Source of the DNA: Kitasatospora fiedleri
GTDB taxonomy: Bacteria > Actinomycetota > Actinomycetes > Streptomycetales > Streptomycetaceae
DNA length: 64,000 nucleotides
Direction: 5' to 3'
Assembly: GCF_948472415.1 (NCBI RefSeq)
Contig: NZ_OX419519.1
Coordinates: 7,283,001 to 7,347,000 of the forward strand
Shown here: piece by piece, positions 8,898 through 18,165 of the stretch
Layout: each line of letters opens with the position of its first letter
Numbering within the stretch: position 1 is the stretch's first letter
The notes under the pieces: generated by a model
Seen by the model: the letters and a program-made list of their open reading frames with translations, nothing else
Database searches by the model: none
What the model was told of the DNA's origin: nothing
Translations under genes and position numbers: made by a program

Positions 8898-10745
8898 TCA
8901 GGGGCGGGCCGCGAGGCGGTGCAGGTCGGCGGCGAGGCGGTGCAGGTGGTGGCGGGTGGCGTCGAAGTGGTGGTGGTCGGCGGGGACGGCGGGGGCCAGC
9001 GCGGTGTCCACCGTCCGCTCCACCTCGTCGATCAGCGCGGCCCAGCGGGCGGTCGCCCCCTGCCGCCACGGCGGCTCGCGCCGGGCCCGCTCGAACTCGG
9101 CCCGGGCCGAAGCGAGTTGCAGATGCGGGGCGGCACCGTCGCGGGGGTGGGGCGGGGCCAGCGCGAGGGCGGTCTGCTCGACGGCGTCGGCCAGCCGGCG
9201 GGCCACCGCGAGTTGCCGGTGGCGGTGCGGGCCGAGCAGCTCGCAGGCGAGCACCGCGGCCAGGCAGCCGATCGCGCAGCACGCCAGGTTGGGCAGCAGC
9301 AGCGGCAGGCCCGGGTCGCCCGCGAGCTGGGTGACCATCAGCACCACCGTGGCCAGCGCCGCCGCCTGGTACAGGTAGCCGGTGCCGGACAGCGCCGGGA
9401 CCAGGCCCGCCGCCAGCGCCAGCACCGCCAGCAGCGCCCCGTCCGGCCCGGCGCAGGCCAGCACCAGCCCGCTGCACAGCAGGCCCAGCGCGGTACCGCA
9501 GAACCGTTCCAGCGCACGCCCGGTGACCGGGCCGACGTCCGGACGGCAGACGAAGACCACGTTCAGCACCGCCCAGTACGGGTGCGGCAGTTCCCAGTAC
9601 GCCGCCGCCGCGCCCGCCAGCAGCAGCGCCAGGCCCACCCGCAGGCCGCACAGCCAGGACTGCGGGTCCGCCAGCACCGCCCGGGCCGCCGCCCGCCGAC
9701 GGCCCGGGCGGTGCTGGCCCGCCCACCCACCGGCGGACCCGACCGGCCCCGGCCCCGGCGTCACCGCGGACCGGGCCGCCCGCAGCAGCCGCGCCTCCAG
9801 CGGGCCGCAGGCCGGCGGCCACGCCCCGTCCGACGCCGGGCGGCCCGCCGCGACCCGCTCGGCCTCGGCGCGCAGCCGCCCGCGCAGCGCCGGACCGGCG
9901 GCCAGCCCCCGGGCCCCGGCCGAGGAGGCCGTCTCGGCGAGGGCCAGCAGACCCGGCAGGTGCCGGGCCAGCAGCGCGCTGCCGCCGACCGCGCCGGTGT
10001 GCCGGGCCTGCTCCAGCGCGTCGTGCAGCGCGCGCCGCCGCGCCGTCCCGGCCGGGCCCGCCGCGTCCGGCTCCAGCACCGCCGCGCAGCCCGCCAGGCA
10101 CCGGGCCAGCAGCGCCCGTTCGGCCCGGCCGCGGAAGAACGGGCGTCCGGCCAGCGCCAGCACGACCACCGACAGGCCGCCCAGCAGCATCAGCGCGGGC
10201 GGCAGCCAGAGCGGCCCCGGCAGCGGCAGGTCCCGGGCCACCGCGGCGTCCATCAGCAGGACCATCGCGCCGAGCGAACCCTCCGGCCCCAGCCGGGCGA
10301 GCACCCCCGCCGCCACCCCCAGCGCGGGCAGCAGGTACGGCTCGCCCGCCCGCCCCGCGGCCGTCAGCGCGGCGAACGCCCCGACCACGCCGAGCAGTTG
10401 GGGCAGCAGCATGGTGATCGCCCGGTGCCGGTAGGCGGCGGCCACATCGGTCAGCACCGCCGAGAGCGCGCCCATGGCCACCATCACCCCCTCGGCGGGC
10501 CGCCCGGCCCACAGGCCCAGCCCGGCCGGGGCGGTCACCGCCGACAGCGCGCGCCAGGCCGCCGGCGAGACGGCGGGCCGCCGCCCGGGGCACAGGTCTG
10601 CCGCACCCAGGGCAGCAGCCGTCCCGCCCCCGGCGCCCGGGACGGAGCCCGCTCCGGGCGGGGCCGGGCCTGTCGCACCCGGGGCAGCGGAAAGTCGGAC
10701 CGGAGCGTGCGGTGACGCCCGTGTCGAAGTGTTGACATGCGGCAC
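8898..10745 (-). CDS. FUSC-family integral membrane protein
   Basis: A polytopic membrane protein of about 615 residues from the GTG at 10745; an ATG at 10889 would extend it by 48 residues, so the start is uncertain. Two blocks of hydrophobic helices (from WRALSAVTAPAGLGLWAGRP and again from GLRVGLALLLAGAAAAYW) surround a soluble helical region. This duplicated N- and C-terminal membrane organisation matches FUSC (fusaric acid resistance/AaeB/YccS-like) proteins. The second block contains the family-typical HPYWAVLNVVFVCRPDVG stretch followed by RALERFCGTALG. The C-terminal ~100 residues are soluble and helical. Such proteins are proposed exporters of aromatic acids. No adjacent periplasmic partner is present and the substrate is unknown. 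Confidence 0.75.
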   Translation of the reverse strand: MPHVNTSTRASPHAPVRLSAAPGATGPAPPGAGSVPGAGGGTAAALGAADLCPGRRPAVSPAAWRALSAVTAPAGLGLWAGRPAEGVMVAMGALSAVLTDVAAAYRHRAITMLLPQLLGVVGAFAALTAAGRAGEPYLLPALGVAAGVLARLGPEGSLGAMVLLMDAAVARDLPLPGPLWLPPALMLLGGLSVVVLALAGRPFFRGRAERALLARCLAGCAAVLEPDAAGPAGTARRRALHDALEQARHTGAVGGSALLARHLPGLLALAETASSAGARGLAAGPALRGRLRAEAERVAAGRPASDGAWPPACGPLEARLLRAARSAVTPGPGPVGSAGGWAGQHRPGRRRAAARAVLADPQSWLCGLRVGLALLLAGAAAAYWELPHPYWAVLNVVFVCRPDVGPVTGRALERFCGTALGLLCSGLVLACAGPDGALLAVLALAAGLVPALSGTGYLYQAAALATVVLMVTQLAGDPGLPLLLPNLACCAIGCLAAVLACELLGPHRHRQLAVARRLADAVEQTALALAPPHPRDGAAPHLQLASARAEFERARREPPWRQGATARWAALIDEVERTVDTALAPAVPADHHHFDATRHHLHRLAADLHRLAARP

Positions 10746-11005
10746 ATGCAAGGCGACGCCCCACCGCCGCCGACCCGCCGCCACCGCCGTGCTGCGCCGC
10801 CTGGAGGCGGGATTTCGCTTGGCCGGGGGAGCACCCGTGACCTCCCGGTGTCGCCCGGATGGAGCGCGTGACCTCCGCCGCGCCGCCACCCGCCCGGTCG
10901 CGGGAGGGACCGTTCCGGCGGGACGTTTCTGCCCGCGCCCGGGGGACCGGAGGCGTTCTCGAGGATCTTCCCGTCGCCGTCGGTGACCGCCGTTACGCTG
11001 ACGCC

Positions 11006-11683
11006 ATGACGAAGCGTCACCTCGGCACGGCGACAGCGGCCCTGCTCCTCGCGGGCACCGCCGTCGCGTGCGGCAGCAGCACGGAACACCCCGGGTCGGC
11101 CGACATCGCCGACTCCGCCGGGCCCGGCGCGTTCGCCGTTCCCGCGGGGCTCACCGCCACCTGCGGACTCCTCGGCTACGGCTCCTTCTCCGACACCCTG
11201 GGGACGCCGACCGGCACGGACACCCTCGGCGACACGGTCTCCGGCACGGACCGGGAGAAGACGGTCGACTGCCGGAAGGACGTCGCCCACCAGGCGAACG
11301 GCACGGCCGACCTCTCGAAGCCCCAGGGCACGGTCGAGACCCAGTTGGCGTTCTGGCGCGACGTCGACACCGCGAAGTCCCAGTTCCCGGCCGAGCGGAC
11401 CGTGGCCCGCGACCAGCTCGCGAAGGACGCGGCCACCACCCCCGTGCCGGGCGTGGGGACCGAGGCGTTCCGCTACCTCAACAAGGAGTCCACCGGGACG
11501 GCCGGCACCCTCGTGCTGGTGGTGCGGCAGAGCAACCTGATCCTCACCGTGCAGGTGACCGCCCTCAGCGCCACCCCGTTCACCGACCAGCAGCGCACGG
11601 CGATCTTCGACCGGATGGCCGACCACGCGAAGGCGGCCCTCCCGGTGGTCCGGCGCGCCGCCACCGCACCGGCCGGTTCCTGA
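11006..11683 (+). CDS. Secreted lipoprotein, DUF3558-like
   Basis: A 225-residue lipoprotein precursor. The signal peptide MTKRHLGTATAALLLAGTAVACGSS ends in a lipobox-like AVAC, giving an N-terminal lipidated cysteine. The mature part has conserved cysteines in ATCGLLG and DCRKD and a TDREKTVDCR segment, as in DUF3558-type actinobacterial lipoproteins. The latter half (VETQLAFWRDVDTAKSQF, then VPGVGTEAFRYLN) alternates strands and helices, as expected for a small alpha/beta sandwich. It sits on the outer face of the membrane. A TACGCT hexamer close to the start may be its -10. Role unknown. Confidence 0.75.
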   Translation: MTKRHLGTATAALLLAGTAVACGSSTEHPGSADIADSAGPGAFAVPAGLTATCGLLGYGSFSDTLGTPTGTDTLGDTVSGTDREKTVDCRKDVAHQANGTADLSKPQGTVETQLAFWRDVDTAKSQFPAERTVARDQLAKDAATTPVPGVGTEAFRYLNKESTGTAGTLVLVVRQSNLILTVQVTALSATPFTDQQRTAIFDRMADHAKAALPVVRRAATAPAGS

Positions 11684-11744
11684 GGGCCCGTCCGGCGGCC
11701 CCGGGCGGATTGCGCGCGGACCGGCCGGGTAGCCGCGAGGGCGA

Positions 11745-11783
11745 AGCACCCGACCCGCAGCACCCGACCGGAAGCACCCGACC
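11745..11783. repeat. Three copies of AGCACCCGACC at 14-bp pitch
   Basis: Short direct repeats just before the small acidic-protein gene. They overlap neither coding region and could be a regulatory or slippage feature. Confidence 0.6.
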
Positions 11784-11796
11784 CGGGGAGACGCCG

Positions 11797-12054
11797 ATGA
11801 CCGCACACCGCGAACCCGCACCGGACGGGCGGGGCCGCCCGGACGCCGAGGGCGACCGCCGCTACGGCGACCGGGCCGCCGACGTCCGGCCCGCCCGGGA
11901 GCACGACCCGGACGTCCACGGCCCGCAGGAGGGCTACGACGCGACCGCCGACGCCGCCGAGCGCACCGGCACCGACGCTCCTGATGCCGATGCCGATGCC
12001 GATGCCGATGCCGATGCCGACACCGACGAGCGCACCGACGCCGACGGACGCTGA
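11797..12054 (+). CDS. Small acidic disordered protein
   Basis: An 85-residue protein, almost entirely Asp, Ala, Arg, Glu and Gly with no hydrophobic core, so probably disordered. Its C-terminal third is a run of Asp-Ala pairs encoded by six perfect GATGCC copies at 11983-12018, a slippage-prone tract whose length may vary between strains. An ATG preceded by GGGGAG supports translation. It is convergent with the STAS gene. I do not recognise the family. Composition recalls small stress-related or DNA-mimic proteins, but nothing specific supports that. Confidence 0.5.
   Translation: MTAHREPAPDGRGRPDAEGDRRYGDRAADVRPAREHDPDVHGPQEGYDATADAAERTGTDAPDADADADADADADTDERTDADGR
11983..12018 (+). repeat. 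Hexanucleotide repeat (GATGCC)6
   Basis: Six perfect tandem copies inside the small acidic ORF, encoding Asp-Ala dipeptides. In-frame units mean length changes would not break the frame. Confidence 0.9.
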
Positions 12055-12097
12055 CGTTGACGCCCCGCGCGGCCCGGGACGGGCTCGGCCGGGCCGC

Positions 12098-12430
12098 TCA
12101 GGCGGGGGCGGGCGGCTCCTGCGGCTGGAGGTCGAAGACCCGGTCGGCGCCGACCACCTCCAGCAGCCGCATCACGTTGGCCGAGGGGCGGGCCAGTTGC
12201 AGGACGGCGCCGGTGTGCCGGGCGGTCCGGCGGGCGTCGAAGAGCAGGTTCAGGCCGGCCGAGTCCATGAAGGTGACCTCGGCGAGGTCGACGGTGACCA
12301 GGGCGGGCGCGTCGAACTGGGCGGAGGCGAGGGCGGCCCGCAGCCGGGGCACGGTGTGCAGGTCGAGTTCGCCGTAGCAGGTCAGCTGGGGGCCCAGCGG
12401 ACTGTTCTGCCGGGTGACGGTGAACGACAC
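12098..12430 (-). CDS. STAS-domain anti-sigma factor antagonist
   Basis: A 110-residue single STAS-domain protein of the SpoIIAA/RsbV/BldG kind. Strand-helix pattern and the key segment VDLAEVTFMDSAGLNLLF are present; the Ser in DSAG is the residue normally phosphorylated by a partner anti-sigma kinase. In the unphosphorylated state such proteins bind the anti-sigma factor and free the sigma factor. The start is a GTG at 12430 preceded by GAGGAA; an upstream ATG is in frame but has no ribosome site. No kinase or sigma factor gene is adjacent, so it is an orphan that must pair in trans. Confidence 0.88.
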   Translation of the reverse strand: MSFTVTRQNSPLGPQLTCYGELDLHTVPRLRAALASAQFDAPALVTVDLAEVTFMDSAGLNLLFDARRTARHTGAVLQLARPSANVMRLLEVVGADRVFDLQPQEPPAPA

Positions 12431-12591
12431 GGGGTTTTCCTCTCGGCCGGGGCGCGGACGCGGCAGCGAGCGTACCGGTCGCACGAGGCCCCGGGCAGGG
12501 CGCAGGCCGCACTACCCCGCGCCGCGCGCACGCCCCGCCGCCCGTACGGGTGGCCGGCCGCGCGTCCGCTGCCGGGGGCGGGGACGTGTCG

Positions 12592-12646
12592 TACCGCCGT
12601 TCGGTCGACGGGACGGTACGGCTGGGCCGTCGCCCGAACGGCGGTA
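12592..12646. repeat. 13-bp inverted repeat in non-coding region
   Basis: TACCGCCGTTCGG (12592-12604) and CCGAACGGCGGTA (12634-12646) are perfect arms with a 29-bp spacer. They lie in a ~430-bp stretch upstream of the STAS gene with no convincing intact gene. It could be a hairpin or the scar of a lost element. Confidence 0.5.
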
Positions 12647-12865
12647 GGACGAGGGCCCGCACCCGGCGGCCGGGCCTCCTCGCGCTGCTGCGCGCCGCCC
12701 GGGTGGTCGACGCTCCGGACGACGGCCGCCGCGACCGTCCCCAGCGCCCGGCCCCCCGACCCCCGGCGCGGCCTCGCCGAACGCCGCCGGGAACCGTCCC
12801 CGGCCTGCTGGCCGCTGCTCCCGGCCGGTGCCATCGCGCGCCGGGGCGGCCCGGTGGCCCGCCGT

Positions 12866-13045
12866 CCTCCCACCGACGCGGGCCGCGCGGCGGGCGACCT
12901 GCGCTCCGACGTCGCGGCCGAGGACATCGCCGCCGCCCTCATCGGCATCTTCACCGTCGCCCCCCGGCCCGAGCGGGAAGACCTGGCCGCCCGCCTGCTG
13001 GACCTGCTGATGGACGGCCTGCGGCCCGCCGCCCGGACGCCCTGA
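12866..13045 (+). pseudogene. C-terminal remnant of a TetR-family regulator
   Basis: The last ~60 codons read RAAGDLRSDVAAEDIAAALI...PEREDLAARLLDLLMDGLR, the C-terminal ligand-domain end of TetR regulators of the SbtR-like type. No HTH region is recognisable upstream in any frame down to about 12485, so the N-terminal half appears lost or scrambled, beyond what one missing base could explain. Probably a decayed gene. The adjacent inverted repeat at 12592-12646 could mark the event. Confidence 0.5.
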
Positions 13046-13075
13046 GGCCGGTTCCGCTCCGCTCCCGCGCAGCGG

Positions 13076-13951
13076 CTACGGGACGAGCCTCGGACGGGCC
13101 CCGCCGTCCGCCCGGTCCGCGGCGGGCCGCTCCGGGCCGCTCCGGCGGGCGGGGGAGCCCCGGCCGGGGTCGTCCGGGCGAGGTGGCCGGGCCGTCGGCG
13201 GGGGGCGGTTCCCGGTCAGGACGGCGCGGTAGAGCGACTGGAGTTCCGTGCCGGGGGCGGCGCCCAACTCCTCGGCCAGGCGGCGCCGGACGGTGCCGTA
13301 GCGGTCCAGCGCCTCCGCGCTGCGTCCGGCCGCGTGCAGGGCCTGGATCAGCACGTGTTCCAGCGGTTCGGCCAGCGGGTACTCGGCGGTGAGGTCGGGG
13401 ACCGCGGAGATCACCGCGCCGGGGCGGCCGAGCCGGAACTCCGCCCGCGCCCAGCGCACCGCCGCGTCCAGCCGCCGCCGGTGCCAGCTCGCCCGGACCT
13501 GCGCGGCCCACTCGCCCGCGAGACCGGCCAGCGGCTCCCCCCGCCACAGGCCCAGGGCCTCGGCGAGCTCCGCGGCCCCGGCCTCGTCGTCGCGCTGCCG
13601 GTCGGCGCCCTGCTCGACCAGCCGGCGGAACCGGTGCAGGTCCACCAGTTCGGGGTCGACGTCCAGCACGTAGCCGGCGTGCCGGCGCTCCAGCCGGGCC
13701 GCCGTCCCGCCGCCCGGGACGGCGGTCTGCCGCAGCAGCCCCCGGATTCGGCTCAGGTGCGCGTACAGCACCGGCCGGGGGTGGGCGGGCAGACGGTGGC
13801 CCCAGACCCGGTCGACGAGCGTCTCGATCGCGATCGGCCGCCGGGCGTCGACCAGCAGCGCCGCCAGGACCACCTGCTGCCGCGGGGTCCCCACGTCGAG
13901 CGGCCCGCCCGCCGACCGCACCTCGATCTCGCCCAGCAGCCGGAAGTCCAC
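13076..13951 (-). CDS. SARP/BTAD-type transcriptional activator
   Basis: A 291-residue small SARP. An N-terminal OmpR-like winged helix (FRLLGEIEVRSAGGPLDVGTPRQQVVLAALL) is followed by an all-helical BTAD domain (DLHRFRRLVEQGADR...AEALDRYGTVRRRLAEELG, ending at the typical PGTELQSLYRAVL). The last ~45 residues are Pro/Arg-rich. The GTG start at 13951 gives the expected VDFRLLG beginning; a longer ORF upstream lacks support. Such activators bind heptamer direct repeats spaced 11 bp and switch on secondary metabolism. A GTGATC direct repeat with exactly 11-bp pitch lies just upstream, and the ricin-lectin gene is divergent. No biosynthetic cluster adjoins it. Confidence 0.85.
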   Translation of the reverse strand: MDFRLLGEIEVRSAGGPLDVGTPRQQVVLAALLVDARRPIAIETLVDRVWGHRLPAHPRPVLYAHLSRIRGLLRQTAVPGGGTAARLERRHAGYVLDVDPELVDLHRFRRLVEQGADRQRDDEAGAAELAEALGLWRGEPLAGLAGEWAAQVRASWHRRRLDAAVRWARAEFRLGRPGAVISAVPDLTAEYPLAEPLEHVLIQALHAAGRSAEALDRYGTVRRRLAEELGAAPGTELQSLYRAVLTGNRPPPTARPPRPDDPGRGSPARRSGPERPAADRADGGARPRLVP

Positions 13952-13964
13952 ATGTACCCCCCAT

Positions 13965-13981
13965 GTGATCAACGCGTGATC
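13965..13981. promoter_or_regulatory. GTGATC direct repeat with 11-bp pitch, SARP-type site
   Basis: GTGATC at 13965-13970 and again at 13976-13981. The one-helical-turn spacing is the hallmark of SARP operators. It lies between the SARP gene and the divergent lectin gene. Confidence 0.45.
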
Positions 13982-14139
13982 GACGGCGCGCGAAGCGCCC
14001 GGCTGCCCATGCTGGCTGCCCCGCAAGGCGGCCGCAAGGTCGGTGCACAGGCCACCGCGCCAGGGTGGGGCACCCCGGCCGCCGACCACCCGGAACCCGC
14101 GGTCGCACCCCGCGGCCGCCCCTCACGGAGGAGACCACC

Positions 14140-14792
14140 ATGCGGACACCCCATCCCCGACGGCCCGACCGCCCGGGCCGCTCAAGCGGCCGGACCGGGC
14201 GCGGACGTTCCCGGTTCACCCCCGCCGCGCTGGCGGCGGCCCTCGCCTGGGTGCTCTTCGCGGCGCTCGCCCCCACCCCGCCCAGGCGGACGAACCCACC
14301 CGCTACGAGCTGGTCAACGCCCGGACCGGGCTGCGGGCCGACGTCATGTGGGCCTCGGCCGCCCCGTACACCGGCGTCTTCCTGTGGCCGAACAACACCA
14401 GCGCCTCCCAGGAGTACGAGCTGCTCGACAGCGGGAACGGCTACTTCCGGATCAAGGCCCGGCACTCCGGCCAGTGCCTCATGCTCGACTGGCGCTCGGG
14501 GACCTACGCGAACGGCACCCCCGTCCTCCAGTACCCGTACTGCGACGCGGGCTACGCCCCGGCCGAGTGGACCACCGTCTGGGTCGGGCACACCTGTACC
14601 TGCTTCCCCACCACCATGCTCCTGAAGAACCGGGCCACCGGCCGGTGCCTGGACGCCGCCGCGCCGTCCGGCACGCCCGTCCAGCAGGCCGTCCTCCAGC
14701 AGTGGGACTGCATCACCGCCGACGACGTGTGGAACACCGGCAACCAGAGCTGGAACCTCCTCCAGCTCAACAACCTCCCCGTCGTCAACTGA
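14140..14792 (+). CDS. Secreted ricin-type lectin domain protein (one frame break)
   Basis: About 217 residues. A strong GGAGGAG precedes the ATG, followed by an Arg-rich n-region, a hydrophobic core (AALAAALAWVLFAALA) and a cleavage site after AQA. One C is missing in the run at 14276-14279; restoring it joins APTP to AQADEPTRYELVNARTG. The mature part is a beta-trefoil-like RICIN/CBM13-type domain with the usual repeats: YELVNARTGL, FRIKARHSGQCLML, LKNRATGRCLDA and a final QSWNLL. Two cysteine pairs are likely. It probably binds a polysaccharide outside the cell, in line with the glycan-degrading genes that follow. It has no attached catalytic domain. Divergent from the SARP regulator. Confidence 0.7.
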
Positions 14793-14820
14793 CCCGACGG
14801 CGAAGCCGGTTGCGCGCCCG

Positions 14821-14870
14821 CCGCACGCGCCTGCGCCCGCCGGAGGACCGGCGGGCGCAGGCGCGTGCGG
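14821..14870. terminator. Bidirectional terminator hairpin
   Basis: Perfect 23-bp stem (14821-14843 with 14848-14870) and an AGGA loop between the convergent lectin and GH31 genes. Confidence 0.85.
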
Positions 14871-14889
14871 GGTGGCGTGGGCCCGGGCC

Positions 14890-17699
14890 CTACGGGGCCG
14901 GGCTGCCGGTGGCGGTGATCTCCGCGGCGCTGGTCCACGGCCCGCGGTTGCCGGCCTCGGTCAGGGCGCGCAGCCGCAGGTAGCGGCCGCTCTTCGCGGT
15001 GAACTTCACCGACTTGAGGGCGGCGGTGTCGGCGAAGCTCCCGGTGGCGACGGGTGTGCCCCAGGAGGTGGTGCTGTCGGAGACGTAGACCTCGTAGGAG
15101 CCGATCCGGCCGTTGACGCCGCCGTCCTGCCGGGGCAGGTAGCCGAGGCCGTCGACGGAGTAGCGGGTGCCGAGGTCGATCCGGATCTCGTGCGGGAGCG
15201 GGGCGGGGGTGCCGGACCACTGGGTGTGCCAGAGGGTGGCGGAGCTGCCGTCGATCGCGTTGGCGGCGGCGCCGTTCTCGTTGGCGGTCTCCTGGCTGTC
15301 GGCCGAGACCACCTTCCAACCGGCCTGCGGGATCGGGCCGCTGCCGCTGACCGGGGTGCCGGCGGGCAGGGTCAGGCCCTTGGCGGTGACGGTGAACGCG
15401 CCGGTGACGGCGTGGTCGCCGGCCTTGATCCACAGGGTGCCGGAGCGGTCGGCCGGGTCGAAGTACCAGCCGGTGGAGGCGGACTGGTAGGCGGCCTTGC
15501 CGCTCAGCTTCGGCAGCGCCGTCCCGCCGACCGTCACGCCGCTCGGCGCGGCGGCCGCGTGCACGGTGAACTCGTACGCGCGGCTGGCGAGTTGCCCGGT
15601 GTAGCTGCCGTTCGCCGCGCCGACCGCGAGGGTGACGTCGCCGGTGCCGGAGCTCGGCGCGGTGACGTCGACCCGCTGGCGGGAGGAGGCGCCGTTCTGG
15701 TAGGCGCGGGTGGTGCCGTCGTCCTCGTACAGGGTGAAGGAGGAGGTGCCGCGCGGGTAGACGTCGTAGGTGAGGGTGGAGACGGGCTTCTCGCCGGTGT
15801 AGTTCATCTGCGGCCACATCGGCACCGCCGCACCGGACTTGACGAACAGCGGCAGGGTGTCGAGCGGGGCGCTGTAGCCGTTCAGCCAGCCGGGACCGGT
15901 GTAGACCTTGCCGGTCCAGTAGTCGGTCCAGCTGCCGGCCGGCAGGTAGATGCCGTCGCGGACGCTGGTGTCGCTGACCACGGGCGCGACCAGGAAGGAG
16001 TCGCCGGCCATGAACTGGCCGCTGGTCTGGTTGCCGCGCGCCACCGGGTCGTCGGGGTACTCCAGCACCATGGCGCGGGTGGAGGGCACGCCGGTGTCGG
16101 TGGCCGCCCGGCTCATGGTGTACAGGTACGGCATCAGCCGCATCTTGAGCTGCAGGTACCTGCGGTTGATCGACAGGTACGGGTCGGCGTACCGCCAGGG
16201 CTGCTTGTCGTTGTAGCCGGCCGACGGGTTGGTCGCGCCCCAGCCGGACATCGTCATGAACGCCGGGGTGAACGCCTTCCACTGGAGGTCGCGGACGTAC
16301 GTCTCGGGGCTGCCGGCGAAGATGCCGTCCACGTCCCGGAGGCGTAGTTGAGGCCGGACAGGCCCGCGCCCGCGATGGACGGGACGTGCCAGCGCATGGC
16401 GTCCCAGGTGCCGGAGGTGTCGCCGGTCCAGACCACGGCGTTGCGCTGGGTGCCGGCCCAGCCGTCGACGGTCCAGACGAAGCGGCGGGCGTCGGAGTTG
16501 TTCTCGATGCCCGCGACGGCCTGGTTGACGCCGGTGAAGGCGGTCTTGTAGCCGCCGCCGATCCAGGCCACGTCGGTCTTGACGGCGCGTGAACCGGCCG
16601 TCCCCACCTCCCAGTTGATGTTGTTCAGGCCGGTGGAGGTCCACAGGCCGGTGTGGACGCCCTGGGCGGCCAGGCCGGAGACGGTGCCGGGCAGGTCGGT
16701 GTAGCCGCAGCCGTAGCCGTCGTTGGGCAGGAACCAGCCGGAGGGCATGTCGGCGGCGCGGGCGTCGGTGGCGTAGCCGACCGCGTCGGGGGTGGTCTGG
16801 TGGCGCAGCCGGTCGTGGTCGCCGCTGTAGGCGGGGTTGGAGGCGTTGAAGCAGTCGGCGTTGCCGAGTTCGAGGCCCCAGATCGGGGCGAGGAAGGGCT
16901 TGCCGGTGACGTCGGTGTAGGCGTTCAGAACGTCCTTGAGCGAGTTCCCGGCGAAGTACCAGGCGTCGAAGCGCTGTTCGTTGTGGGTGAGCCGGGTCGG
17001 CGCGCCGAAGTCGTAGCTGCCCGGGGCCCAGGTGTTGCGCATCACCCCGTAGCCGTTGGTGGACATGTAGAACGGGGCCGGGCTGGCGTTGCTGTTCTCG
17101 GTCCAGGAGTTGGTCACGGCGACCGGGACGGTCTTGTCGCGCAGCGCCCAGTCGCCCAGGTGCAGGCCGGTGCCGTAGAACTGCTCGTCGGCGCCGCGGC
17201 CCAGGTACTGGGTGGTCTGGCCGCTGGTCCAACTGGTCGGCTGGGACTCGGCCCAGAGCAGGGTGGTGTTGTCGGCGCGGTAGAGCGCGAAGGTGAGCGG
17301 CGCCTTGTTGATCCGCAGCGAGATCGCCGAGGTGCCGATCCGCCAGTAGCTCCCGGCGTCGGTGAGGGTGGCGGTGACGGCGCCGAAGGCGGTGGTGGTG
17401 GCCAGGTCGGTGCCGGCCGGGTCGTCGGTGAACGCGCCGTTCGGGCTGAGCCAGATCCGGAAGATGTCGGTGCGGGCGAGCTGGACCCGGGCGACCGCGC
17501 TGCCGGAGGTGGTGACGGTGAAGGTGGTGCCCGAGCGGGTGACCGCGGTGGCGTTCCCGGCGGTGGCGGCGTGGGCGGCCGGGGCGGGGCCGAGGGCCGC
17601 GAACAGGGCCGCGACGGTCAGCAGGACGACGGAGAGCACGAGGGAACGGCGCCCTCCGCTGCCGGGCCTGGGCAGCGGGGGGCGCGGGACGGAACGCAT
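14890..17699 (-). CDS. Secreted GH31 alpha-glycosidase with C-terminal F5/8-type CBM (one frame break)
   Basis: About 937 residues. A signal peptide (RSLVLSVVLLTVAALFAALG...AAHA) leads into an N-terminal beta-sandwich, the GH31 barrel, DUF5110-like strands and a C-terminal discoidin/CBM32-like domain (NGAAANAIDGSSATLWHTQW... RYLRLRALTEAG). The GH31 nucleophile is probably the Asp in KTDVAWIGGGY and the acid/base the Asp in WTGDTSGTWDAMR. One base is missing in the C run at 16335-16337; restoring it joins LSGLNYASG to DVDGIFAGSPETYV. GH31 members act on alpha-glucosides, alpha-xylosides or transglycosylate isomalto/nigero-oligosaccharides; the exact substrate is unclear. Given the alpha-1,3-glucan locus at 44-53 kb, an alpha-glucan role is plausible. 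Confidence 0.8.
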
Positions 17700-18051
17700 C
17701 GGTGGATGCCTCCTCGGTGGTGATCGGGGGCGGTGGAGGGTGACCGCGGGGCCCGGGACCCGGCGCGAGGCTGCCGGGCGGACCTGCGGGACGCTGCGCT
17801 GTGCTGTCGACCGGACGGGGCGTCAGGCCCCGCCCAGCGGAGCGGGATCGGGGGCTCCGCCGGTTCGCCGGTGGGCCGGGTTTGACCGGTGTACATCGCA
17901 GCAGCAGGCCGACGTGACGTCAAGTGCTCGATCGGGCGCAGTTTCGAACATCTTCGCGCAGAACGCGCAGCGGGGATGCGCGGAACGGCGGCGGGAGGGG
18001 GCGGGGGAACGGCTGCGGGAGGGGGCGGGGGAGCGGCCGCGGGAGGGCGCC

Positions 18052-18105
18052 GGGAACGCCGAGAACACCGGGAACGCCGGGAACGCCGGGAACATCGGGA
18101 ACGCC
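18052..18105. repeat. Six 9-bp tandem repeats (GGGAACGCC)
   Basis: Four exact GGGAACGCC units and two variants abut the terminator stem at 18106. They lie in the ~440-bp gap between the alginate-lyase 3' end and the GH31 start, which otherwise holds only G-rich sequence and the GH31 promoter region. Confidence 0.85.
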
Positions 18106-18132
18106 GTCGCCCCGCCGGGTGGGCGGGGCGAC
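18106..18132. terminator. Terminator hairpin downstream of the alginate lyase
   Basis: Perfect 11-bp stem GTCGCCCCGCC/GGCGGGGCGAC with a 5-nt loop, about 35 bp past the lyase stop codon on the minus strand. Confidence 0.75.
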
Positions 18133-18165
18133 GGCGGTGCGGGGGAGCGGCGGTGCGGGGGCGGG

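Noticed and set aside
14821..14870. Long GC-rich palindromes as attachment sites or REP elements
   Set aside because: This and the stems at 7373 and 37432 lie exactly between convergent genes and differ in sequence, so terminators explain them.
17821..18165. Possible CRISPR-like array because of regular 9-bp repeats
   Set aside because: The units are contiguous with no spacers and abut a terminator. No cas genes are present anywhere in the window.
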